Program-made: the position numbers and the translations under genes
The notes under the pieces: model-generated
Database searches by the model: none
Seen by the model: the letters and a program-made list of their open reading frames with translations, nothing else
What the model was told of the DNA's origin: nothing
In this document: piece by piece, positions 50,840 to 59,061 of the stretch
How the letters are laid out: the number at the start of each line of letters is the position of its first letter
How positions within the stretch are numbered: position 1 is the first letter of the stretch
Assembly (NCBI GenBank): GCA_009746045.1
Contig: RPFO01000644.1
Span: 315,501 to 379,500, forward strand
Length of the DNA stretch: 64,000 nt
From: Mesostigma viride
Taxonomy: Eukaryota; Streptophyta; Mesostigmatophyceae; Mesostigmatales; Mesostigmataceae
Reading direction: 5' to 3'

Positions 50840-53158
50840 AGTTGAATGAGAGTTTACCACCGAGGGAATCCATGGCTCTTGCAGGAAAGTTGCCTTTATT
50901 ATAATGAGCAAACACAGACGTAAGTCACGTCAAGTCCGAGACTGCACGTAGCACAGACGACAGGGTCGTTATGCCAAGAGAGCGTGCACGCAAGAGCTAG
51001 CGCCCCAGTGTGACCAAGTCACTCATATAGCTTGCTAGGGACGCGTCCAAGTATTCAGCTGCACTGTCACAGCTGAACTGTCAATCAATTGATTACACAG
51101 ACTCTGGCACGCCTTTGGCGCGCAGATCTATCAATTGTCCATACGGCTAGTCCTGTGGACCTATCCGTACACCAGTCAGCATCAACTGTCTCATAGGTCC
51201 TGGCGCGCTACAGTGCGCCTACCTATCAATTGACCATCAAGTCCTGTACAAGTCCTGTCAACGTCCTGCGGACTATCAAAGTGACACTTGTACATCCTGT
51301 GTCCGTACGCGCCCACAGTGGCGCGCCGGGTACTGTCGGCACAGCCTAGGAAACGTCATAACTTTTACGTTCCTTAACCCCTAAATGGGCAGAAATACTG
51401 CCGATGCATCGGCTGTAACTTCACAATTTTGCAAACCAGATGCCATCCAACCCACCCATATCCAATGGCTGTCCTTGGGGGCCAAGCATGTCCATGAGTT
51501 GCCCTTCGGGTTGGTATATCACAACCTTACATATATGCAGGGTAGGCCATGTATAACTGCCGTCAAAGTCAGGGGGGTCAAGACGAGCGTTTTCATTTTT
51601 GGTAGAATGTGCATTTTGAATTATGTTGTAAGAGCTAGGCACCTACCACTTCAGGGATGATAAACAATTAGTTGCTGAACAGTTTGAGCCATTGGGGTCA
51701 TCATTTGGGTGGGTATGCCAGCAGTTACACCCAGTACAGCCCATAGGGGTACCGTTGGTAAAAAGCAACCAAGGGGGTAGGAGTGGGCATACTACCTACT
51801 AATACCTACTAATATGGCCCCCAACCATGCCACACAATACATTTCCCTTCCACAATGATGGGGAAACATAACTGCATCATCACACTGCCCTTACATGGCA
51901 CCTATGTGCAGGTGCCACCTTGTCCATGCACGTAGGTAACGTGGTACGGATACCCTACGTAAGGCATGCATTCTAGGAGGCAGCCACCAACAAACTAGTG
52001 ATTTTAAGCCTATTTCAGCTTGCCCTAGCAAGGATAAACTAGGCCTAAGCTGCTATAGCTTGCCAGGTGATGGCCAGCACACCTGGTGGCACATGCTGAC
52101 AATGGGAAGCTTCTACTCACCGGTTACATGCTTGATGATGCCACAGAGACCAGCCAACTGCTTCACACTCATGCAATATGTGTGTGGGAAATGTATAACA
52201 AACATATATGGAGGTATTCAAACCCATACAGCATCTAAAACTTATCACCATCACACTGTGGCAGGTCAACTGACTGAGGGAAGCATCTAAGAAGGGTGTT
52301 TTAGAAAGGGGCCAGGCCAGGGTCAAGAAAGAGCATGAATAATGCAAAAAGAATGTGCTACACAAGCTAGAACGTATATATAAACGTCAAACATCGATAG
52401 GAAAACGATGCTGAAGCTTTACCAGGCATGGATGGCGTTACCTTGGCCCAGGCGGTGGCCGCAAAATGGCGCATTTCGGCACACCAAAGTTGTGCAGCAT
52501 GGTCGCTGGATTCGGCGATTTCTGGCCACCCTTGCACGTTTACGACTACTATGTATCATAAAAATTACAAAGAAACCAATATATCCTTTAAAATACGCCG
52601 GAAAGGTATTGCTGTCAACGTTTCTATCGTCCGGCCTGATCGCAGTTTTTTCCAGCAAGAACGCTGCCGACACCTATCAAATGGCATTCCCGCGAACCAA
52701 AAATTGGCCTGTGTGATCTTTAGGACGTATAAAATCAATTTCCTAAGTTTGGTCAGAAAATTCGAACGAAAACGTAAATGCCATGCGTGGGCGCAAGCCG
52801 CCATGGCCAGGTCGTCGTTTTCCGGAATGCACGTTGTACGTGAAAAAGTACCCTGACCCCTTGTACTTTGACCGGCCAGAACACCTCTATAACTTTGTCA
52901 GAAGTATGCAAACCCTAGTACCATGCTGTGAGGAAAATTATAAACTTTCGATCTTCTCAGCTAAACTTTTCCTAATTCTCAATAGTTTTCGCGGCATTTG
53001 GTCCCCCGAGAAGGGGCCGACGTGTCGGCTGTAACTCAGTTTTAGGCGGAAAATCGGCAGCCAGACCATTTAGGGGTTAACCAAATGAGGCGTTCAAGAT
53101 GCCGTTGGAAAGAGCGTAACAATCTCTATCCATCTAACGTAAATCCTTTACGTTAACT
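50840..53158 (-). repeat. Right LTR (5' LTR), split by a nested element
   Basis: 538 bp precede and 78 bp follow the insert (together 616 bp, equal to the left LTR once one TTAA copy is removed). The insertion lies in the LTR at TTCC-TTAA-CCAAATG. Confidence 0.92.
51378..53076. mobile_element. piggyBac-like non-autonomous insert with TTAA duplication
   Basis: Ends are CCCCTAAATGG and CCATTTAGGGG (11-bp inverted repeats), flanked on both sides by TTAA (51374-51377, 53077-53080). TTAA targets and CCC-starting ends are the hallmark of piggyBac elements. Its 1,699 bp contain no transposase. Short subterminal motifs are shared between ends (GCCGATGCATCGGC left, GCCGACACGTCGGC right). It was inserted after the copia element. 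Confidence 0.88.
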
Positions 53159-53676
53159 CAATCCACCGCGCCGATGATAACTGGCTGTGTTTCTATGATA
53201 TCGGTGACAGGCGGCGCCGGTGGCACCCGCTCCTGAACGCGCAACGAATCACTCGCGGTGAGGCTGTCAAAGCACGTGGAATGGTAAAACACGAACAGGT
53301 CGCGAGAGGGCACGGGCCTTGTGAACTCCACCTTGTGGGCGGGCATTATGCCGCTGCACACTATGCAGGACACCCACCCCGTGGACGGCACGGACGAAGC
53401 GGTCCACTCCGTCAGCGTGTCGCCTTTCAACGCGGGCTCTCCTTCGGCCCTGTACGCGTCCACGACCTCCTTCTCGTCCTCGGTCAACTGCTGCCTACCA
53501 CGATACAAATTGCCAAACGCCTCCATGTACCCGCGGTTAAATGAAACCTCGGATGCGTACACGTTGTTGCGGGCCGCGCGACGTGCCGTCATGGCATTCC
53601 ACCACGCGTCGGCTTTACGTCTGCGGTCATCATAGTCCACATTGAACCTGTGGGCACGCGAGTCCGTGTCGTCCAT
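53158..53676 (-). CDS. Viral protein with CxxC...HxxxC motif, 3' end displaced by the copia insertion
   Basis: 172 residues from MDDTDSRAHRFNVDYDDR. A Cys/His motif CIVC ... FYHSTCF in the C-terminal half could bind zinc. The stop codon is created by the LTR edge. Skipping the element, the frame continues at 43604 for about 12 further codons (WDLDKPTGGYDC) to a stop, so the original protein was slightly longer. The gene is otherwise intact, so the loss is only of the tail. No family recognised; it lies next to the probable structural gene at 53.7 kb. Confidence 0.65.
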   Translation of the reverse strand: MDDTDSRAHRFNVDYDDRRRKADAWWNAMTARRAARNNVYASEVSFNRGYMEAFGNLYRGRQQLTEDEKEVVDAYRAEGEPALKGDTLTEWTASSVPSTGWVSCIVCSGIMPAHKVEFTRPVPSRDLFVFYHSTCFDSLTASDSLRVQERVPPAPPVTDIIETQPVIIGAVD

Positions 53677-53693
53677 GTCGTCCTTCTGTGGAC

Positions 53694-55220
53694 TCAGTAA
53701 TACTTACGCGTCGGTCGGCGAGTGCGAGTGCGCCTGGCAGCGGTGGTGTGGCGCTTATACCTGCGCGCACCGTTGACGAGGTAGTGCCCTCCGCCAGAGG
53801 GTTCAATGGCGTACCCCTGGTTCGGGTACCCCGCCATCACGTCGGCCCCGAAGGGCTCGTCGGCGCACATACCGAACCTGGCGAACGGGTTCCTGACACG
53901 CGTACCGTCAGCGGCGGTGATCGTCTCGTCCACGATGCGGGCCTTGGGGTCGGTGGGGTCCCGGTCGTACCAAACGGTAGAGGAGCCGTTGGGACACTTG
54001 GGGATGGTGCCGGTGAGGGCGTAGGTCGCCTTCTGGATGTTCTTAATGAACTCTATGGAATCCTGGCCGTCAGGAGCCTCTGGGTGCGTGTTAAGGGCCG
54101 ACATCGCTCCGTTGCGCCTCCACCACACGTCGATCTTGTCAAGAATCTGACCGCGGAGGGCGTTGAAGGCGACAATGTCGCGCTTGATGAATTCCCTGAT
54201 GACGTTATCAAACTTCGTTAGGTCCCTTCCGTCCGGGTGACTGAATTGCGAACCAAGACGCGTAGGATTGCTTAACTTGCACGCGGCTGCGCTCTTGTTA
54301 ATGTTTACTAGCACGCCTGATTCGCCCCCGATGTTGATATTGGCATAGTTTGCAGCAGTGGGCAGATCAGAGTACAGCTCATTATCTGCTAAATCGTAAT
54401 TATACTTCTTGGATGATGCAAGCAGATCGGATTCAAATGAAACATACAATGGCGGGAAATCTACTTCTAGCTTGGCGAGCCTCTTGCGGTGGTCCAAGGA
54501 AAGAAAACTGCAGTCGATTTTTTTGCTCGCGAGTTGATAGATGAGTCGAGCTGGCATGCAGTCGTCGGCAGGGTCCTTACCCAACAAATAGGTGGGGGAT
54601 GGCACGTTACCGGGTGCGATCTTGAACGCGCGGATGGCAAACGGTCCACTGCCCACCGGCCCCGCAGTCTGAATTTTGTAAAGTCGATCCTCGGTGGCAT
54701 CAGCAGCAGTGATATTACCATTTTCTTCGAGTGCAGTGATCTTTGCGATGATGCCATGGGGTACGCGCCCCAGATAAACTTTACCGTTAGCCTGGTTGAC
54801 ATTGGTACAACCCGTGGATCCCAGCCGGTCGCACTCAATGGCGACGTACCCGCGAAGAGAATTTGCGAGCTTGGCCATCTCGTCGCGGCTGGTCGTGATC
54901 ATGGATGCCTGGGTGGCGTTGCCAACGCGGTCAGACAACTCGCGCAAGTTGGCGGTGAGGAGGTCGTATATGTAGACGGATGCGACGAACAGCTGCAGCT
55001 TGGACAAGAGCCTCCTGTCGTCGTGGACAATGTAACGCTTGTAAAGGTCTGCCTCTTCGACCGCGAACCGGATGTTGGGAACGCGCGTGCGCAGCTCCTG
55101 TATCTCGTGGCCGGTGAAGTACATTTCCGCGAGGTCGTTGATTCGCCGTTGGTACTCGGGAGACCTGCTGGTGGGCGAGTTGACCGAAGTGGGGAGCGGG
55201 TACAGATTCTCCAAAGACAT
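53694..55220 (-). CDS. Probable virion protein with basic C-terminal tail
   Basis: 508 residues from MSLENLYPLPTSVNSP. Long mixed alpha/beta body with no obvious catalytic motif, ending in a strongly basic tail (HTTAARRTRTRRPTRKYY) of the kind used for DNA contact inside virions. The start lies 84 bp from the divergent acidic gene, so both probably share a promoter region. Intact frame. Not assigned to a family. Confidence 0.55.
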   Translation of the reverse strand: MSLENLYPLPTSVNSPTSRSPEYQRRINDLAEMYFTGHEIQELRTRVPNIRFAVEEADLYKRYIVHDDRRLLSKLQLFVASVYIYDLLTANLRELSDRVGNATQASMITTSRDEMAKLANSLRGYVAIECDRLGSTGCTNVNQANGKVYLGRVPHGIIAKITALEENGNITAADATEDRLYKIQTAGPVGSGPFAIRAFKIAPGNVPSPTYLLGKDPADDCMPARLIYQLASKKIDCSFLSLDHRKRLAKLEVDFPPLYVSFESDLLASSKKYNYDLADNELYSDLPTAANYANINIGGESGVLVNINKSAAACKLSNPTRLGSQFSHPDGRDLTKFDNVIREFIKRDIVAFNALRGQILDKIDVWWRRNGAMSALNTHPEAPDGQDSIEFIKNIQKATYALTGTIPKCPNGSSTVWYDRDPTDPKARIVDETITAADGTRVRNPFARFGMCADEPFGADVMAGYPNQGYAIEPSGGGHYLVNGARRYKRHTTAARRTRTRRPTRKYY

Positions 55221-55303
55221 GCCGGATGTATACTTCTGAAGAAGATAATATTTTTTGTTTCGAGGCGTTTGACCGCCGCACAAAATCTTACCGCTTGGTA
55301 TAC
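55221..55303. promoter_or_regulatory. Divergent intergenic promoter region
   Basis: Only 83 bp separate two divergent starts. It contains GAAGAAGATAATATTTTTTG, an AT-rich core that could serve either gene. Confidence 0.4.
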
Positions 55304-55750
55304 ATGCCTGCAACCAGGTCAGCCACCACAACCCGGTCGGGACGCGCAGTCAAACGCCCAGAGAAGTACGCCCCGTGTGAGATGCCCGAGGACGATTATT
55401 CGGAGGAGGAGGGGGGGGAGGACGCCATGGACAGCGAACAGGAGGAGACAGAGGAGGACGGCTCGTACGAAAGCAGTTTCATAGACGACGAGGAGGAGGA
55501 CACGGACGCCCCCATGTGTGAGGAGGAGGAGGAGGAGGAGGAGGCCACGGACGAGGAGGAGTTGGATGACACCGAGGAGGAGGAGGAGGAGGAGGAGGAG
55601 GAGGAGTTGGATGATACCGAGGAGGAGGACGACTCGGGTGAATCACCCTTCGAGCCCAGTGACGACGAGGACGATCACAACACCATCGCCGGCGCGCGGG
55701 AGGAGGCCACCTACGATTCGGACGCGCCCATCAACTGTCGGGGTGACTGA
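55304..55750 (+). CDS. Acidic, Glu/Asp-rich protein
   Basis: 148 residues from MPATRSATTTRSGRAV, chosen because it leaves room for a promoter. A short basic N-terminus is followed by long runs of Glu and Asp (for example EEEEEEEEEEELDD) encoded by GAG repeats. Intrinsically disordered. Such acidic proteins can act as histone- or DNA-mimicking chaperones in virions; that is inference. The 3' end overlaps the convergent gene by about 20 bp. Confidence 0.5.
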   Translation: MPATRSATTTRSGRAVKRPEKYAPCEMPEDDYSEEEGGEDAMDSEQEETEEDGSYESSFIDDEEEDTDAPMCEEEEEEEEATDEEELDDTEEEEEEEEEEELDDTEEEDDSGESPFEPSDDEDDHNTIAGAREEATYDSDAPINCRGD

Positions 55751-57064
55751 TGTTGGGGATATAGTACGGGTTCTTCATGAGCGCCGAGTATGCGGCCACG
55801 TTCGAGCTGTCGCCGACGCCCATCTGCACGCTGCTGACCCCGACGCGGCCGGGGCGCTCCATCCTGTCTCCCCGGTTCTTTTCCTGCGCGGTGTAGTTAG
55901 AAACATCTTCCACGCTTCTGCCCACCGCCCCCAGTTCCGCATCCCCGATCTTGGGGAAGCGCGCCACCTGCTGCGTGTTTTCCATGACCTCCATGCTCTC
56001 TGGCAACTCGGAGTTGGCATCGCGCCATTCGAACACCTTGTTGACTTGGACGCGCGTGTGCTTGTCCCCCTGAAGGACTGGTACGGGTTGGAGAACTCGG
56101 CGTTCGACACCCTGGATTCGTAGGTCTTTGGATTCAGCGGCTCCCTCACGTCGCCGACCCGCTCGCCCAACTGGAGAGCCTGCACTCCAAAGTCGCCCAC
56201 CGGAGCCGGGTGGCTCTCCAGCGCGTCGAGTGTGGCGTACCTCTTCGGGTCTCCCCGGTTGTGGTCGGACGAGCCCCAGCGCGAGGCCTCGACGCCGTTG
56301 TACGCGTCAGACACCTGGGTGGGGTTCGATGTCGTGGCGGCACGCTCGGGGAGGACGGTGGCGTGGTACATGTCACTCATCCGCGCCCCCGCCGGATGGA
56401 AGTCCGCCAGCGGTGGGCGGTGTTCCATCCCCGCGCGTAGTGCCACCCCCCGTTCCCCATGCTCGTGGTGGGCAGACTCCTCTGCTCCAGATGCGCCACC
56501 TGGGGGTTGGGGTGGTTGACTCGCAGCCGCGGCTCGGTATATTGAAATTTCTGTTCAGCGTCTCAGGCCCCGTGCGGGGGTCCCTCTCCCTGGCCACGTT
56601 GAACTCCCAGGTTTTTTGGATAGGAAACGCCCTGTCTGGCATCACGCTGCCCTGGAAATCGGCGAGCTCCACAGGCTGTCTCTCGTTGGACACGTCGACA
56701 CCCGGTATCCCCGTGGCGGCGGCGCTGGCTGGCGGGGCGCTGTACATTGATGGCCGGGGAACCCGCCAGGAGCGAACATCACGCCGCCCTCGTGCCCCTC
56801 TGGCGGCTGTACGTGCATGTCAACTCCCGACACGCTGCGTTCGAACCCTATCGCCTGGTTGGGCGCCGTGGAGTACGCCGAATCGCCAGGGCCGTACCCT
56901 CCTCTCGCCGTGTAATTAGGCACCATAGGAAACCCCAGCGAGTTGGGGTGGGACAGCAAGTATTGGGGCGGCGGCGGTATGTCGTCCAGTTCCAACGCCG
57001 AGAATGGCTGGCGGCTGACTGGCGGGGGGCGCAACAAGTATCCGGCTACTGCCACCGCTGACAT
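55731..57064 (-). CDS. Probable structural protein spread over several frames
   Basis: The start MSAVAVAGYLLRPPP is followed by a hydrophobic/Pro-rich N-terminus. Coding-like sequence then passes through at least four frames: to about 56,745; to about 56,545 (ERQPVELADFQGSVMPDRAF); through PRLRVNHPNPQVAHLEQRSL; past a G6 run (56446-56451) to LRAGMEHRPPLADFHPAGARM; and past C5 (56066-56070) to HTRVQVNKVFEWRDANSELP, ending at 55731. Each break is a single-base shift. Restored length is about 440 residues. NPYYIPN at the C-terminus. The family is unknown; the many breaks suggest either decay or error-prone sequence. Confidence 0.5.
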
Positions 57065-57121
57065 ATAAGAAACATGCTGGCTGTGTTGTCATTAAATCAC
57101 TGATATATATTTTCAACATGA

Positions 57122-57458
57122 CTACACCGAATACCCGTCAATCAAACCAGGAGGGATGTCCGTTAACATGGGGGTGAGTCCGTCCACATACCGGTCCCCC
57201 CTCTTCATTTGATCCCAATACATGTTAGCGTAGGGGGCCATCACGCGGTCGTCGATCAGCAGCGACCGGTTCTGGTTGATAGCGGCGGACCCCCCCTGAC
57301 TCGCATGGAATCGAGGGAAGGCTCGATGCGGCCACCGAGCGACAGTACTGCGGCATGGCGTTGACTGGGTAATTGACGGTGAAGTCCAGTGACGGGTCCC
57401 ACAGACGACCCGCGTCCTCGCTGGTGGCGTTGTTAGCAAAAATGATGCTGGAAGACAT
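57122..57458 (-). CDS. Small protein, frameshifted at C7
   Basis: About 112 residues in total. The first frame, MSSSIIFANNATSEDAGRLW to ...IPCESGG, and the second, SAAINQNRSLLIDDRVMAPY to LIDGYSV, are joined by a one-base change in C7 (57290-57296). YWDQMKRGDRYVDGLTPM in the second part. It looks like a viral structural protein of NCLDV type, unknown function. Confidence 0.5.
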
Positions 57459-57481
57459 GGATTGATTATTATAACCATATA

Positions 57482-57739
57482 TTAGAAATTGTCGTAACCG
57501 ACTTGCACGTGCTCTTGCCCTGTCCTGCGAATCTGCACCTCGCGAGAGTGCGCCGTCTCGAGCGTCTTCCTTTCCATGCTGCCAAACTCCGCCGGCGGTG
57601 CATCAGGTGTCAGCGCCTCGCCGCACTCGCGACACACGCCCCATCGGCTCTTGGTAAGGCAGGAGATATAGAACAGGGCGACGGACGCGGAGACCAGAAC
57701 AAACGCGGATGTCGTCATTGTATCAGTAGTAGGTTTCAT
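57482..57739 (-). CDS. Small membrane protein with CxxC
   Basis: 85 residues from MKPTTDTMTTSAFVLVS. One transmembrane segment (about 11-28, SAFVLVSASVALFYISCL), followed by CRECGEAL, a CxxC pair that could bind a metal or form a disulphide, and a polar tail. The start overlaps the end of the next gene by 4 bp, so the two are co-transcribed. Confidence 0.6.
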   Translation of the reverse strand: MKPTTDTMTTSAFVLVSASVALFYISCLTKSRWGVCRECGEALTPDAPPAEFGSMERKTLETAHSREVQIRRTGQEHVQVGYDNF

Positions 57740-58212
57740 TTTTTTGGCAAGTGAGCGCTGCAGAACTCGTCCCTCGCGTGGGGGGCGACGTTGTTCATCA
57801 CAAAGTTGTAAAAAGCCTTCTCGGTTTTGGGCATGCCCTCTCTCTCCAACGGCCTGCTGTCTGTCACTATATCGTGGGGCAAGTCGTGCACGTTGGAGCA
57901 GACGAGCACGTCGTTCACCCCGTCCGCCTTCAAATGGGGGTCGGCGTTGTACCAAGACGCGTCCTTGGACACGATCACCACCCTGTCGCCGGGTCTCACG
58001 TCCCCCGACTGCACCCTCTTCCCCAAGTCGTATTGGAATAGCGAGTCGGCGGCCTCGCGTGACAGCGACGGCGACCGCATAAGCACGCCGAGGGGGATCG
58101 GCCCATTGTAGCCCCTGCCGCAGTACGCGACAATGCGGCAGGCGAACGGGTTAATCCGCGCGGCCTCTTTGGAGCACTGGTCCAAGTCGACAAACACGAG
58201 CGTCCTGGTCAT
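57736..58212 (-). CDS. Possible NYN/PIN-like nuclease-fold protein
   Basis: 158 residues from MTRTLVFVDLDQCSKEA. Strand-Asp start LVFVDLD, a second strand IVAYCGRG, then SREAADSLFQYDLGKR and VVIVSKDASWYN. This succession (strand-D, AAD, VSKD) is the pattern of NYN/PIN-like RNase domains, with three acidic residues at strand ends. Some such proteins cleave RNA. I consider the assignment likely but unproven. Confidence 0.45.
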   Translation of the reverse strand: MTRTLVFVDLDQCSKEAARINPFACRIVAYCGRGYNGPIPLGVLMRSPSLSREAADSLFQYDLGKRVQSGDVRPGDRVVIVSKDASWYNADPHLKADGVNDVLVCSNVHDLPHDIVTDSRPLEREGMPKTEKAFYNFVMNNVAPHARDEFCSAHLPKK

Positions 58213-58284
58213 GGCGGCGCGGTTATATTGACAAAAAGAAAAACTGCTATACTGTTTAAGCACCCATCGACGCACCATCGCGCG

Positions 58285-58452
58285 ATGAAACAGTGTTCCT
58301 ATTGCCTGAAGTTCCATCACCCGGACACATCGGGGGTGCACTCCCGTGACAGCTGGTTCTGCTCCTTCCCCTGTCTGTACTCCTTCAAGCACGGAGCGGC
58401 CGTGTACCAGAAGAAGCCGGTTAACACTTCTTCTTCGGTTCCGTCTTCTTAG
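58285..58452 (+). CDS. Small zinc-finger-like protein
   Basis: 55 residues from MKQCSYCLKFHHPDTSG. CSYC ... WFCSFPC gives C-x2-C ... C-x3-C, a probable single zinc ribbon or treble-clef of the type in small giant-virus proteins. It is divergent from the NYN-like gene by about 70 bp and convergent with the next gene, whose end it overlaps. Confidence 0.5.
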   Translation: MKQCSYCLKFHHPDTSGVHSRDSWFCSFPCLYSFKHGAAVYQKKPVNTSSSVPSS

Positions 58453-59030
58453 CCTTCTTGGTCTTCTTAGCCTTCCTCTTCTTGACCGCTCTCGGCTTAC
58501 AGCCCGCGGCCGGGTCCTTTTTCGGTTTGATGTACTGCACGCACGGTTTGTCGTCGTTCTTCTTCTTGAGCTCTTTATAAATCTCGTTCTTCTCCTTCCT
58601 CTTGGCCTTCTTCTCCTTATCTGACCGGGGCACAAGAGAGCTCGCAGGCTGCTTTTTCAACAATGCCCCCACACTTTCTGCTTCTTTTAGCCAACGTCAA
58701 ACCGCTGTCGAACTTCATCTTTGGCATCAAGGCCTCCGTCTCCTTGCGCGCTCGCTCCATCGCGTCCTGGAGACTGAACATGCGCTCACATTTTAGACAG
58801 TCGTCGTAATGAGTTTCCATCTCGTGCTGGCGATAGATGGAGCCGACAAGTTTCGTCCAGGACTCCACGTTCTCTTCATGGGCTTCTCCGTTCTTCTGTC
58901 GCACCTTGGCAACAATGTCTCCTCCGCCGTTCTTCTCCAGGTCTGTCTTAACGAGCCCCCCGACCGTCTGGTCCGCGCTCCCGTTGAACACCTGGCGTCG
59001 ACTTCCAATGACCGGTTCCTTGACTGGCAT
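58421..59030 (-). CDS. Basic virion-type protein with Lys-rich tail, frameshifted
   Basis: Starts MPVKEPVIGSRRQVFN. The N-terminal part has HYDDCLKCERMFSLQD, a possible zinc pair. At C5 (58666-58670) the frame changes and continues into LLKKQPASSLVPRSDKEKKA and a strongly Lys-rich tail (KKRKAKKTKKAKKTEPKKK), typical of DNA-condensing virion proteins. Restored length is about 200 residues. The 3' end overlaps the opposite zinc-ribbon gene. Confidence 0.5.
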
Positions 59031-59061
59031 CTCGGCTTATACCCACTGAGCACATAATATT

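Larger units (their letters stand above)
43605..53158 (-). mobile_element. Ty1/copia LTR retrotransposon (with nested insertion)
   Basis: 616-bp LTRs start AGTTGAATGAG and end GTTAACT, with 5-bp target duplication CAATC. Internal order along the element (minus strand): 5' LTR, an extra ORF, gag with zinc knuckle, a pol frame with integrase, retropepsin-like domain and reverse transcriptase, RNase H in another frame, a purine tract, 3' LTR. The LTRs differ at only about three positions that I could see, so insertion is recent. The right-hand LTR carries a TTAA-flanked insert. The element lies inside the last codons of the viral gene at 53.2-53.7 kb, whose natural end is on the far side at about 43,563-43,604. 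Confidence 0.93.
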
